From positions 1 to 64,000 of the forward strand of contig JAAOMT010000684.1 in the NCBI GenBank assembly GCA_016748015.1: a stretch of 64,000 nt of DNA, read 5' to 3'. This stretch comes from Geosiphon pyriformis. Its lineage: Eukaryota; Glomeromycota; Glomeromycetes; Archaeosporales; Geosiphonaceae. Of the stretch, positions 47,053 through 58,523 are shown piece after piece; within the stretch, counting starts at the first letter, position 1; each line of letters opens with the position of its first letter. The position numbers and the translations under genes are program-made. Below the pieces are notes generated by a model. It ran no database searches. It was not told where the DNA came from and worked only from the letters and a program-made list of their open reading frames with translations.

Positions 47053-50000
47053 TTTGGGACTTTTCAGCGGTTTAAATATTTGGATTTTAATTTCACATTG
47101 AACTTTCTATTCTGGGTTACCTAATTTGAAAAAAATTTAGAGCATTTTTTAGAATACATTTATTAACAAAAATTTATTCCTAATCTATTTTCTCGAATAT
47201 CCTTAAAATATTTGGAAATCAAAAGCAATATTATCATTGAATAAACCATCAAGCATATTTAACACTCTCTATCCTACTTGAATCACTGTAAACTCTCTAT
47301 CCTACTTGAAGCTGAATCGATCCCAGACATGTGTGGTATCCATTTTGGGGATTACATCTAAGAGTTTGGCAATTAGGGAGTTCACAAAGCTGTATATACT
47401 CAAGATTTCTGCAAATAATGAAATTCAGTTCGCTTAAAATAGTGGATATTAGATGAATTTGTTGAACAAATTCTAGAGCAGACTCGATATAAGCGTTCCC
47501 ATTTAATTTAAACATTGGACGAGGGCAGGGTTTACAAAAGTGTCAAAGTCTATCTCAAAATGATGAAAACGGATTTCGAACTTTACATTTTAAGACAAGA
47601 ATTTTTAAATCAAGTCTTTGTTAAAAGTTACTTTTAATCGTTTACTTTGCGAAAAAGATGTAATTTTGAAGATTTGATAAAACGAAAAACATGGAACGAT
47701 GACTATTTTTGACCTTAAGCATTTTATAGTTTTTTTTTGATATTCACATTTTATCTTGGACAATATATTAAATGTTTGCAATATGTAGTATTATTGAATC
47801 CTGACGAGATTTTCGAATCGATACTAAGTTGCAATATCCGAAAACTCAATATTTAAAGGACACTTTTTTGGAATTCCAAATTGATCATTTCTCAAAAACA
47901 AGAAAATCTTAGTGGATAAAGAATCATTTTTCAAGAATACCTTGCTCAATTAAACAGGCCCTCTGATTTCTTGGATCACCAAGTTTATTCTGATTGGTTT
48001 GAGAGGGGTAAAAAACCAAAAAATGTGAAGTAATGAAATCGATTTTTTCTTCATAAATTCATCTGTTCAACGAATTTGGCTCCCCATCAAATAAGAAAAT
48101 ATAAAAGTGGAATGAATATTTCAAAGGTTAAAAAGCAAAAGTTGAGGATCTGATTTATTTTATGAGACTCGATATACAAATGAATCTTCCATGGGCTACG
48201 AGGCTATCATAATTCGGTATGTTTGAATCAAACAAGGATCGATTTTATAAATTTACACTCATCTTTGATCCGACTTTTCCTCAGCATAGAATATTGTATA
48301 GCAACCTTGGTAAGGACAAACAAAATTTTTTGATGTTGAGAGCCTATTCATTTATTTATGTTGCTTCAACTCTTCAAAAAATATGAAATCGATCGATCCA
48401 AAAAGAACATTTAGTTTAAATACTAAGTTTGGTAAGGTAAGTTGAAAGATTTAAAAACCAATTAGCTTCTATGAAAAATGTATAGGCTTAATATGAATTT
48501 ACTATATAAAATTTAAAGAAGTTTTTTAACTTTATTTAGCACGAAAATTTCTCTTAGTCAGTTAATAATTGGAAATTTGAGGAAAAATAATACAAAATTG
48601 ATAGTGATTGGTGAAAAAAAAACAAATATTGGTAGTTTTTGAAAAGTCTGTGGCTTTCAAAATCAAAAAAATTAGACTAAATGCCTTATTGCCTTTATGA
48701 TTCTGAACTTTGTGACATCAATATACTAATAATTTTTATTATTAATAAAAAAGTCGTTTTCTAAAACCAAATTTTTTTTAAAAAATCTACAATAAAAATT
48801 TTATTTATTATTGTTTTTGGTTTGATCTATAAATAGGATCTAATTGATATTACTTTAAAAGTTCCAATACTATTTTTATATCCAATTAGCATATATTTCA
48901 CTAAAAAAGTTTCATCTTTCTTGACCAAGTCAATGGATTATTAATGTACTTGTAACATATTTTGTTCGCATATAATTAACTTGCAACCAGTATGTTTGTG
49001 ATTATTAAATCAATAATTAAAATAATTGTTTAGATTTATATTTGCCAAATAAAGTGACTCTTGAACGTGTCAACTGTTAAATTTTGAGATATCGTTTAAA
49101 AGGGAAAACCAAAAAATGGGTAAGACCCTAACGAAATTCACCATGACTCTGAGTGAAAAGCTAATAAAAATATTCTCTCATACAAACCCTTAAATTTTTT
49201 TAAAAGTCCAAAAACATTAACTAATAGAAATCGTTTTTAATCAGAGAATATAATTTAATATAATTTAATTATTTTGCTGCAATATTTCCAGTAACCAAGA
49301 AATTTGGAATACAATTCAATTATAAATAAAAGATTGAAGGGAAAACCCATTTTTTATGTATATATTTTGGAGAATGTGGTATTTTCTTAGTATAAGTCCT
49401 GAAGCATCGAAAGTAAAAAGTTGGAGATTTCAATTTTGATTGAAGTCCGTTAAAGAAATCGATGAAACCTTTTATAATAATAAATGTAAATTTTAGAAAA
49501 AACAAAAGGAACTAAAAATACTAAGATTATTGCAATAAATTAGACCATGGTATAAAATCTTCATAATTACAGAGTAAAAATTACTTTTAAAATAATTTTT
49601 ATTTATAAGCCAAAATTTTGAACTACCATCATTAGATAATTCTAAATGAAGGATATTTAGTAAAAATTATATTTAATGCAAATTTGAGCTTTGGAAAATG
49701 ACATAAATATAAATATTTTCAAACAGACTTAATGATCAAAATTTTCTTAAAATCTGAATGCTTTTAACTTTCATTTATCAAAACATCTTCTGATTCCTTT
49801 AATGACAGCATAGAGGAATTATTGGTGAAACTGCTCAAGTATTTCCCAAACGATGGATAGAAAATTTCATAATCTAATTATACAGCTAATCACTCTAAAA
49901 ATTTGAATCATAGTGTTAATTTCAAGCCTAAATACTAAACTCAAGAGAGTTATATTCATTCATTCATTCATTCAAAGAACTTGATATATAAAAATATTCA

Positions 50001-50383
50001 ACTGTCAAAAGTGTCCAAGTTTGGAAGTCAAGCTTCGTCCTGAGTTACAATAATATATTTCAGAGTCATGCTCGGGCGCATTGTTATAGTTGATAGCATT
50101 CAAACAATTTTTATGTTAAAAATTTATTTACAGCAAATGTGACTGCAGAACACGTTAATATTATCGGTCATACACTTCATAAAATTTATGGCACACAAAG
50201 AAACTTCAGAGCACATAAGTTGATGTGGCAATATATTTATACTTGTCTCTAAAATAATTCAAATAAAATCTTTCGACATTTATGTTTTTATGCTATCGCA
50301 CACACAAAACTTATATTCGCTTCATTTTCTATAAAAGAATTATTTTACTTCAAAACAGCGATAGCAGTAAAAGTTCTTTGAAA
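47053..50383. other. Intergenic, no gene seen
   Basis: AT-rich. A 19-bp unit (actctctatcctacttgaa) occurs twice at about 47264-47309. The frame opening with ATG at 50282 is not used because a good acceptor (caaaacag) precedes the ATG chosen for the next gene. Confidence 0.4.
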
Positions 50384-51727
50384 ATGACTTTTAACGAGAT
50401 TGACCTGTTCGATCAAGAATTTAATTTAAATTTCAGTATGTCGAAAGAAGATGAAGCAATTCAAAACGATACAATTGATGAAAGTAAAGGTTTGGGGGCT
50501 ATCAGTTAAAGTTTAAAGTTTTTTTTATATAAAATTGATAAGTCAAAATTGATAGATATAGCTTCGACTCCTCATTATGAATTCTTCCCGCAAATCACCA
50601 GTCACCAACCCTCACCTCCTAAATATTCAAGTCATGTCCCAACCTTTAAAAAATATCCTTATAAATGGCAGGAATTTATTGTGATTGATTTGGAATATAT
50701 AGAAATTTTTCGTCGAACTGATTATGGAAGACATGTTATAATGGCACGCCAATTTGCCGATATTGCGCTCTTGCATCGGCGTGGATCTCGTACTTTATCA
50801 ATCTGCCTGGATTGGATGACTCACGAGATGTGTATAGCGACCAATCTCGTTTCAATAATACATATCACCCTTGAAAAAGATATCATCGTCAACATGAAGT
50901 ATAATGAATTTGTTAAGAAGGTGAGATTTTAAATGGAATCAAGTAACTAACTTAAAGAACTCCTCATAAACCATGATTGGAAACTGATTTGCTTTATCAC
51001 ATTCTTTAGTTTTATTTTCATTATGAAGGATGGCCTTACAGATATACTAGCAAACATCTTTTGTTCGATGAAACCTTTCGTCTATTTTCCTCTGGACCAG
51101 TTCAATTTCATTTTAAGCCAATGAACAAAGTGCCGTTAGACCCCATTCTTGAATTTTGTTCTAGGGTCAATGGGAATGGGAAAATTTTAGCCAATTCATT
51201 TAATTTTGTTTTTGATATTTTAAGCGGCATAGTAAGACTTTCCTTGTACTTGTAAACACATCCAAACCCTCAGATGATTTATTTTTTCTATTTGTTTAAT
51301 ATAGTCTCCCACTGGAACTAGAAATCCTCAGAGGTTTAATCGCAATCTAAAAAAAGATGATGAACAAGGGTCACTTGTTGGTAAGACTAGTGAGGTAAAT
51401 CGTAAAATTTTTGCGACACTTGTTATTCAAAAGTGCTCTGATCGTTTATTAATCTTGATCTAAATTTGATAATCCTAGATGTATATAGCTTGTATGTTCC
51501 TGACTGAGATACGTGCCACCCTTTTCTCTTCAAATGGAACGTTTAAAGAATTGAAGGGACATCTGGAAAAAAGATTTGGAAAGATTCGCTGCATATTTCA
51601 CAAGAATTTGGGAGGTTTGTTTGAATTGCGTAGTGAAGATGAATGGAATCATATCAAAGCAGAGAAGGGCCAAACAAAAGGCCCTTTTCCTCGAGTTGAC
51701 TTATTTTTGGAGAAATCATTTTTGTAA
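50384..51727 (+). CDS. Unrecognised protein, five exons; faint Rec114-like character
   Basis: Exons 50384-50489, 50556-50920, 51010-51231, 51305-51394 and 51479-51727 encode 343 aa, with GT-AG introns of 66-89 nt and consistent phases (for example AAAG|AT joining to K-D-I-A). The N-terminus is acidic and probably disordered (DLFDQEFNLNFSMSKEDE). A Pro-rich linker and a beta-rich domain follow (about 45-225; FKKYPYKWQEFIVID, HRRGSRTLSICLDW, LLFDETFRLFSSG, PVQFHFKPMN, LDPILEFCSRVNG). A charged linker and a C-terminal helical region (about 262-343; FTEIRATLFSSNGTF) complete it. The alternation of strands ending in a helix with E-F-C resembles the PH-like fold of the meiotic double-strand-break factor Rec114 (S. 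pombe Rec7), but this is a weak visual impression and not an assignment. No signal peptide or TM. The gene structure is much firmer than any function. Confidence 0.72.
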
Positions 51728-52913
51728 TTTATTTTAATGTTTTTTAAAGATTGCTAGAAAGATCTTTTTCAAGAAATTACATGAACTAAATAGTATCAGT
51801 TGACAGAAGGGTGCTAGAATAAATTTTAGCGATTTTTAATTTTTATCTCTTAGAAGCTATTTTTTCTTTACTGCAATATGTAAAGATTTCAGTCAACCTG
51901 TTGAAATTCCGAGGGACTTTTTTCTTTAGAATACGGGTTCGTTTTTCTTTTTTTGAACTTTAGGCCTAAATATTTTTTATGACGTTTTTTACATAAGCGA
52001 AAGTTTAAAATATTGGCGTTTCTCTTCCTCGAATGGGGGAGAGTCGTACACAAGATCAAACCTTTGCATCATCAAAAATGGCTTTGATAAGATAACGTGC
52101 AATATTTGTATACTAACCTTAAAAAATCAAAGAGATAGTAAAAAACTTGCTATTTCGGGATAAAAGTTTAATTTTTTTAAAATGTATAAAGAAGCTCAAT
52201 TTATTGCCAAAATATGTAAACGCATGCTTGTGCTCTGTTTTTTTTTGAAATTTTAACTACTTTTGAGACCTGATAAATTTATTTAGTTTAAAATCTATAT
52301 CCTCGAAAGTTAAAGACGAAAAATTGTGGATGAATATAGATATATTATAAGCTTTGATTGCTCATTGGTTTTGACATTATTAATGTGTGCAAATGTTTTA
52401 TCCTATTTTAACTAGAGTGGAGGCAAATAACTAAATACCTGTTTACCATGCCTGTTATTCTTCAGAACGACAAAAGGAAGAATCAAAATGGTATTTTCCT
52501 TTATGAAAAAATACGTCATTTAAATTTAAATTGAGACTGCACACTTGTTATTTACTGCAAAAGGAATTGACAACTTTTAACACTGATTCATTACATCAAG
52601 AGCATTTTTTAACAAAGCATTCTAATAACTTGGGAGCAACTCTTTTAATCTTTTTAAAAAGTGATTTTGGTTTTCGTCTCGATTTCTGCAGCTTTAGTAT
52701 TTTTGATAGCTTGATGCTCACCAAGAAATTGTTATAAACTTGTTGGTTTGATTATAAGTGGATTTTGATATTTTTTATAATTCTAAAATTGAATTTAGCA
52801 CCATGAATCTCGTTTACCATTAGAAAAACTTAACATTAATTTTTAAGGATTATATCATCACGAATAGGAGTGTCCTTTGTGGACATGACTCTTGAACTAA
52901 GCAAATAAATGAA
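51728..52913. other. Intergenic, no gene seen
   Basis: AT-rich, with no domain-like frame. The frame at 52531-52737 is short and featureless. Confidence 0.4.
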
Positions 52914-53213
52914 TTATTGTAGATTATGTCGTAAGAAGCTTTTATTTAATTTCTTCCAATGACATCTTTTATCTCTCAAATTTCTTCCCGTTCCCCATAA
53001 ATTGTAAAAATCTTGATCATTGTTCGTATTTTCTTGGTTGAATCCAACAATTTCATTAAAACCTGCTGCTTCGAATTGAAAATCATCAAATTCTGGCAAT
53101 GTTTGTGTGTTTAAACTGATCATGGATGGAGAAGTGATGGATGTTTTTAACAAATGGACAATGAAGAAAATTATGTTGATTAAATGAGATCTTTTCATCG
53201 TTGAATTTAGCAT
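52914..53213 (-). CDS. Candidate small secreted protein
   Basis: An uninterrupted 99-codon frame from ATG. The second Met (residue 6, 53198) gives a classical signal peptide: basic KR, hydrophobic core LINIIFFIVHLL, and a possible cleavage after KTSITS. The mature part is acidic and Asn-rich in the middle (GFNQENTNNDQDFYNLWG) and basic at the C-terminus with dibasic sites (RDKRCHWKKL). One Cys only, so no disulfide-rich fold. Small secreted proteins like this are common effector candidates in symbiotic fungi, but no homologue is recognised. Chance open frames of this size occur in the window. The signal peptide is the only real support. Confidence 0.4.
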   Translation of the reverse strand: MLNSTMKRSHLINIIFFIVHLLKTSITSPSMISLNTQTLPEFDDFQFEAAGFNEIVGFNQENTNNDQDFYNLWGTGRNLRDKRCHWKKLNKSFLRHNLQ

Positions 53214-54598
53214 ATAACTTAAGAGTGATTTTTTAAAGCATTAAATACCTCACCAAAAATTTTATCGTGCAGCTTATATGTCATAAAAGGCTCCCAAGAA
53301 ATCTTGTAAATCAACTTGGCAAGATTAAATGAATGATATACTGATTGTACATGTAATTAGAGAAATTTAGTAAATACAATATTTAATTCATTAAATTTTT
53401 ACATATCAAACGAAACTAGTTTCTTTTAACCTAATCATGGCAAAAGACATAAATTGAAACGAATGAAAAAGCCCTCAAATATCATTAATATGATTAGGAC
53501 ATAATTCTTTATAATAAATCAACTCCAAATAAGACCAATTAGTCATTAAAAATCTCAATCTCGGATATGCAAAAGTTCTTTTTCTTTTTTGACTCACTTT
53601 AGGAAAAAGCTATTTAAGTTTCTTCCCGTCAGAGATTTCGGTCATTAACAATAATTGTCATCCATTAGAGAATCTCATCAGTATAAACTCAATATCAAAT
53701 TCAAACTTCTAGAAAATCAGGCACAAGAATAATTGAACAGAAAAATTTTTAAAAAAAACGAGTTTAATTTATTGAAAAAATTGAGCTTCGACCGCAAAAA
53801 TGTTTTGGAAATTCTATTTTAAAAAAAGAAAGAAAGTTGAAATTTAATTTCTCATTACTGCAAAAAAATTTCCGAATATAAATTTATTTGTTTAAATATT
53901 GATTTCAATTAATTCTCTTTATTCATGTTTGAATAATTTTACAATAAAAGTACTTTGCATTCAAAGGTACACAGCTTTTTTATCTCTGATTATTTTTTTC
54001 TTTTAAAATAATAGTAGCTTTTCAATCAATTATGCTGAATAATTTTATAAAGAACTGTTAATTATTAATCTAAGTAGCATTTTAATTTACTATATTAAAC
54101 TTTTTGATTATTAAATATTTATATTAAAGATAAATATTTTTTAAAAAATTTTGCACATGTGAATGTATAAATTTTTAATTATACATATATTTTTATTTAA
54201 ATTGGTATAAAAAAAATTTATTTGGTTTTTTGTCAAATAAAATTTTTTCACATTTAAGAAAAAATTTTCAAAGCATTTGATAAATAGTTTGAAAGAATTA
54301 AGTATAAGTAAATTTATTTATTTTGTGTAAATATTTTACAAAAATAAGTTTTGAAATTTTATTTGCTCATCTTTTTCCCACATGAGGCATATTACAACAA
54401 AAATCAGACTGCGAATACATGAATGCCAATTTTTATTGAAGTCATCAACCAAAAACAGGGAATTTTGCCCGCTACTACAAATGTTTCCAAGATAATTATT
54501 TTGTAATCGCATTTCAGAAAAATTCATAAAGACCTTGATTGTTCAATAGCGAAAGGATCAACTGAAGAAAAGATGTATGTTGAACACCTAACTCAACT
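53214..54598. other. AT-rich intergenic region
   Basis: No gene seen. From about 53.7 kb onward the composition becomes almost pure A/T. Confidence 0.5.
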
Positions 54599-54874
54599 TT
54601 ACAAGGCAAATTTAATTTCATTTGACTCCTGCGTGACAAGCACTTGAGGATCTGCGTGTTCGTTGGTCCTTTCAAATATTACAATACGATATCCAGCAAA
54701 AGCTGAATGATCTTTGACATTTGATGCAGTATGCGGGATTATGATGAACATGGCGGAGCTTTGGTAGGAACAACCAAAATAACACTTGAACTGACAATCA
54801 AGACATTTGAGAGTTTGCTTACATTTGTGAAATTCCCTATTTATGAAAAAGCATGTCCCAAAAGGAATCAGCAC
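54599..54874 (-). CDS. Cys-rich coding exon, gene unrecognised
   Basis: A minus-strand open stretch encodes a Cys-dense segment (CFF...CKQTLKCLDCQFKCYFGC, six to seven Cys within 35 residues) followed by an aliphatic beta-like region (MFIIIPHTAS, AGYRIVIFER). The listed start is not an ATG. A good acceptor (TTTGCCTTTACAG, exon from about 54886) lies just upstream, so this is probably a downstream exon of a spliced gene whose first exon was not found. The Cys spacing would suit a secreted disulfide-rich or zinc-binding protein; no family matched by eye. Confidence 0.33.
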   Translation of the reverse strand: MLIPFGTCFFINREFHKCKQTLKCLDCQFKCYFGCSYQSSAMFIIIPHTASNVKDHSAFAGYRIVIFERTNEHADPQVLVTQESNEIKFAL

Positions 54875-55999
54875 TTTTCACTGTAAAGGCAAAAAAAGGT
54901 TAGAAGATTTGTATTTATTTTTATACAACATAAATATTTATCCAATTTTTCTCTGCAATGAGCAAAAAAAAGCAACGCGCCCAGCCACGTTTAACAAACA
55001 AATTACCTTATTTTAACGAAGAATATAAGAAATATGAAGAAATATAATTAAAGAGAAACCATTTTGGCCCAAGTAGAAGAGCTGATATAATATATCATTA
55101 TTTTGCAATAAAAGTTTTTAATCAATTCAAACTATCATAAAATTTATAGCCAAGTTATAAAATTATATATTAATATTTATAATATTTACTATTTATCAAA
55201 ATTTAAATAAATCAAAAAGTAAACATGGTTTTCTTTTCTTTTTTTTAACAACTAAATCAAATGAATTTTTAATAGATTCGCTTATATATAGACTAAAAAT
55301 ATATATATTTCATAAGATATTTTATTTAAATAAGACACATATACACTTTGTTATTCAATTATAAAACTTAATGTAAAACAATGTTCGAATACTTTTTGAT
55401 ATTTTGTGAATTTGATATTTTGTTAAAATAGTTTTAATTTTATTAAATAAGTTTCTGGCTTCTTATGAACTTGATAATAAATATTATTGGCAAAAAATAT
55501 TGAAAAATATCATATAAGTTTATGATTTGCATTTGTGAAGTTAATTAATTTATAATTTATATGGAAAAGTATTTTTTTCAAATAACACAGTTTATTGAAG
55601 TAAGATATACATAAGATTATCACTATATATTTTAAAATAATCATGTGAAACTTATATGCATTCCCTGAATAACAAAATGCTGCTTATTTCTTCAAATTAG
55701 CAGATATTCGTGCTGTTTACAATTATTTAAACAAAGAAAAACTTATCTACGAAAAAAAACGACCATTATAAACTTTCCAAGAGTCGAAAAAGAGACGATC
55801 ATTAAAAAAATAAGTAAAAATAAGATTGGATTAGATTAAAAGACTAAATTAATATCCTGTCGTGAATACCTAAAACAAAATTACCAGAACAAAATGAATA
55901 ACCAATTAGTTATGGCATGCCTGGTCAATGATTATAGTATACATTAATAATTTAGATCAAACTGGGAACTTCACTCCTCATTTGCCTTTTTTAAGAAAA
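54875..55999. other. AT-rich intergenic region
   Basis: No gene seen. Long A/T-only stretches with dense stops in all frames. Confidence 0.5.
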
Positions 56000-57200
56000 T
56001 GGATTTATTTCATAATCCTGAACTAACTTTTCTTTGCCTGAATAATAATAAGTTAAACCCAGAATCCTAAACTGAATGCTTCACTTGTTTATAATAATCA
56101 GCTAACTAGTTTAAATACTAATGCTAATCCAGAAATCTCTGTACATAAACCCTTCCTTTGGAGGAAACTTGTATGTTAGTCATCTTCCCAAATCAATCAA
56201 TCTTGATTATACTAAGCTAGAAGATTTAAGGCTGAATAACCACTTTGAGTCCCCAAGTCACTCCAATTAGGAATTGAGCTTTTCTACTAAACTGACTGCT
56301 GATATTTATGATAAAGACCTCGAAAAATATTTATCAAAGGAAAGAAAACCTTCGCTGGTCCAAAAAAAAGTAACGGACCTTGAACAGCCCGGAAAAGATG
56401 ATAAAAAAAGAATCAAAAAGACCAATCAAAGAAAAGAGATGTCGCTCAATAATTACTTAGCCAATGAGTATATAAAACTCCGAAAAAGAGAGCAAGAGTG
56501 GAAGCAAGGAATCCGGAAAGGGGAGAAAAGATGGAAGATCTCCGCTCTCACATTACAATTAAACTTAGTGCAAAAGAACCTAACATTCGCGATAATGACA
56601 TTACCAAATTTACTCAAATTAGATGTTACTTATAACTTCCAGGTTGAAACACTTTGTCTTGATTACACTGAATATGATTCATTTGAGTCTTGGCACCTAA
56701 AGTCTTTAATATAGCTCTTTAAATTCATAGCAACTGGCAACTAATTTCAAAATCATTACTGAAATCTAGAGTTCAAGAAACAGTCAAAACATCCAATAAT
56801 GAACAGAGGTCAAATTTGAGAAGAGTTAATTTAAGAGATTGTAAACATTAGACAGGATCTTGAATTTTTGGGTTTAAAAAGGTTAAGACGAGAAAGGGAT
56901 GATCTTTAATTTAAAATACTTCAATTGCAAATTTTCCTAATATAGAAAAGAATGGACTAAAGGGATACGATTATTTAAAAATCAATATTTAATGCAAGGC
57001 TTAAGTGTTTATATTATTATAGTCTATTTTAAGCGTTGCAAGATCCTTTCCCAGTTGTCAATCCAATCATCGAGAGTCTCAAAAGTGTTATGCGTCCGGC
57101 AGATCAAAGCTTTAATGAAAGCGAGCCCCGAAAAAGGTCCAAAGATCAACACAAGATCACGGCTTGCGCTACATTGATAGATGGGTTCTTAAAACCATAT
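56000..57200 (+). pseudogene. Degraded leucine-rich-repeat gene
   Basis: Fragments in several frames look like the short LRR units common in mycorrhizal fungi: ELTFLCLNNNKLNPES then a stop near 56065, and SALTLQLNLVQKNL...LPNLLKLDVTYN around 56540-56640. A Lys/Glu-rich helical segment lies between (KLRKREQEWKQG, EKRWK), with more charged fragments after 56800. The longest open part, 56274-56714, starts at TTG and has no ATG context. Stops and frame changes between pieces argue against an intact gene. The LRR identification is tentative. Confidence 0.33.
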
Positions 57201-57374
57201 ATATATAAACTGGTAATTTCAAGTTTGTCAAACCACATGGTTTATCATATATATGCCTTGCCTCACCGCAATAACTTAGTTTCCAAATTATCTGGTTTTT
57301 TTTATGTCGCTTAAATTAAGGGTTCAAGTAAGATTAACAAGACCTCTAAAAATAATTTTTCGCCAACCTTTGAC

Positions 57375-58523
57375 ATGTCACACGATCGAACAAGTCCAAT
57401 AACTTCCGTACATAATGAAGAGAGAACTTTCACCTATAGCTGGACTATTCCTGGCTTTCAAGATTTAGTCCGACGAGTGCCAACTGGTTATTTTTTGTAT
57501 AGTGACCTTTTTTGGTCACCATATGATGATGAAGCATCAGATTTCTTGATATCAGCTAACAGAGATTTAAGGCATTCATGGAGATTGCGTATGTATCCAC
57601 GGGGCTATGACGAACGATATAAATCTTACCTCTCAGTGTACCTCGAAGGTTTTCAAACACAATATGAAAAAGAAAATAATTTGACTAGGCAAAAAGAATT
57701 TGAATTAGAACTCTATCGTATTCGAAATGATGGTGATAATATGGGTACAGCTCCAATCTTTCTTGCCTGTCTAAAGCGTTCCTCCCAGACTTTTAATTTC
57801 AATAACGTTATTAATTGCGGCCAGCACCAATTTTGTTCACTCGAAAATATATTTCCAAATCATGATCGAAATATTAACACCTCTTTAATAATCCGGGTTC
57901 GCATCTTTGAGAATACGGCAATTAAATTGCCGAGTTCACAATTTCGGCAGTCACCCCCGGTCGGAACTTCCCAGCAAATCGTTTTACCACCAGGATTTGA
58001 TGCATTTTTTGGTGATGAGCGTCTAGCTGACGTGGAATTTTTATTCGATTGTGGTACTAAAATCAAATCTCATCGGATTGTGCTTGCAGCCCAGTCTTCA
58101 TATTTCAATACCTTGTTGTTAGGTGGATGGAAAGAAGCCGAAATGGAAACGATTCCAATCAAGGACACCGATCACAAAGCGTTTCGATCTCTGCTGTATT
58201 ATTTCTACAATGGTAAAATCGAAAGAATCTCAAATGTAGAGTTACTGATTGGAGTTTATACTCTGGCAGATAGATTTGGGCTTCAGGCAGTTGCTTCTAT
58301 GGCTACCGATCAGATAATCGGGTTATTAAATGAAGAAAATTGGGATGAAATTTTATTGCTTGGCTGGCATACTTGTAACACGGGAATGAAGCAAACTGGA
58401 ATTGAATTTGCAGCAAACAATTGGACAAATGTGAAAGAAAGTGACAACACAAAGAGGATTCTCCAATCGCAGGATATAAATTTGGTGGAAGAATTAATGT
58501 CAGGCGTTTTCTTTCACCGGTAA
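57375..58523 (+). CDS. MATH-BTB domain protein (predicted Cul3 adaptor)
   Basis: A single-exon 382-aa protein from the ATG at 57375. Residues about 15-180 form a MATH (meprin/TRAF homology) domain: TYSWTIPGFQDL, FWSPYDDEASDFLISA, then WRLRMYPRGYDERYKSYLSVYLEG, the typical YPRG..D..YLS.YL core. Residues about 208-315 form a BTB/POZ domain: LADVEFLFDCGTKIKSHRIVLAAQSSYFNTLL, split here into its L.DV.F and I.SHRIVLAA.S.YF elements, and a back-helix tail follows. The architecture equals animal SPOP/MEL-26 and plant BPM proteins, where MATH binds substrate and BTB dimerises and docks Cullin-3 for ubiquitination. Length is close to SPOP (374 aa). Such genes are expanded in mycorrhizal fungi. No signal peptide or TM; cytoplasmic or nuclear. 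No lesion seen. The family is certain; Cul3 binding is inferred from the family. Confidence 0.95.
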   Translation: MSHDRTSPITSVHNEERTFTYSWTIPGFQDLVRRVPTGYFLYSDLFWSPYDDEASDFLISANRDLRHSWRLRMYPRGYDERYKSYLSVYLEGFQTQYEKENNLTRQKEFELELYRIRNDGDNMGTAPIFLACLKRSSQTFNFNNVINCGQHQFCSLENIFPNHDRNINTSLIIRVRIFENTAIKLPSSQFRQSPPVGTSQQIVLPPGFDAFFGDERLADVEFLFDCGTKIKSHRIVLAAQSSYFNTLLLGGWKEAEMETIPIKDTDHKAFRSLLYYFYNGKIERISNVELLIGVYTLADRFGLQAVASMATDQIIGLLNEENWDEILLLGWHTCNTGMKQTGIEFAANNWTNVKESDNTKRILQSQDINLVEELMSGVFFHR

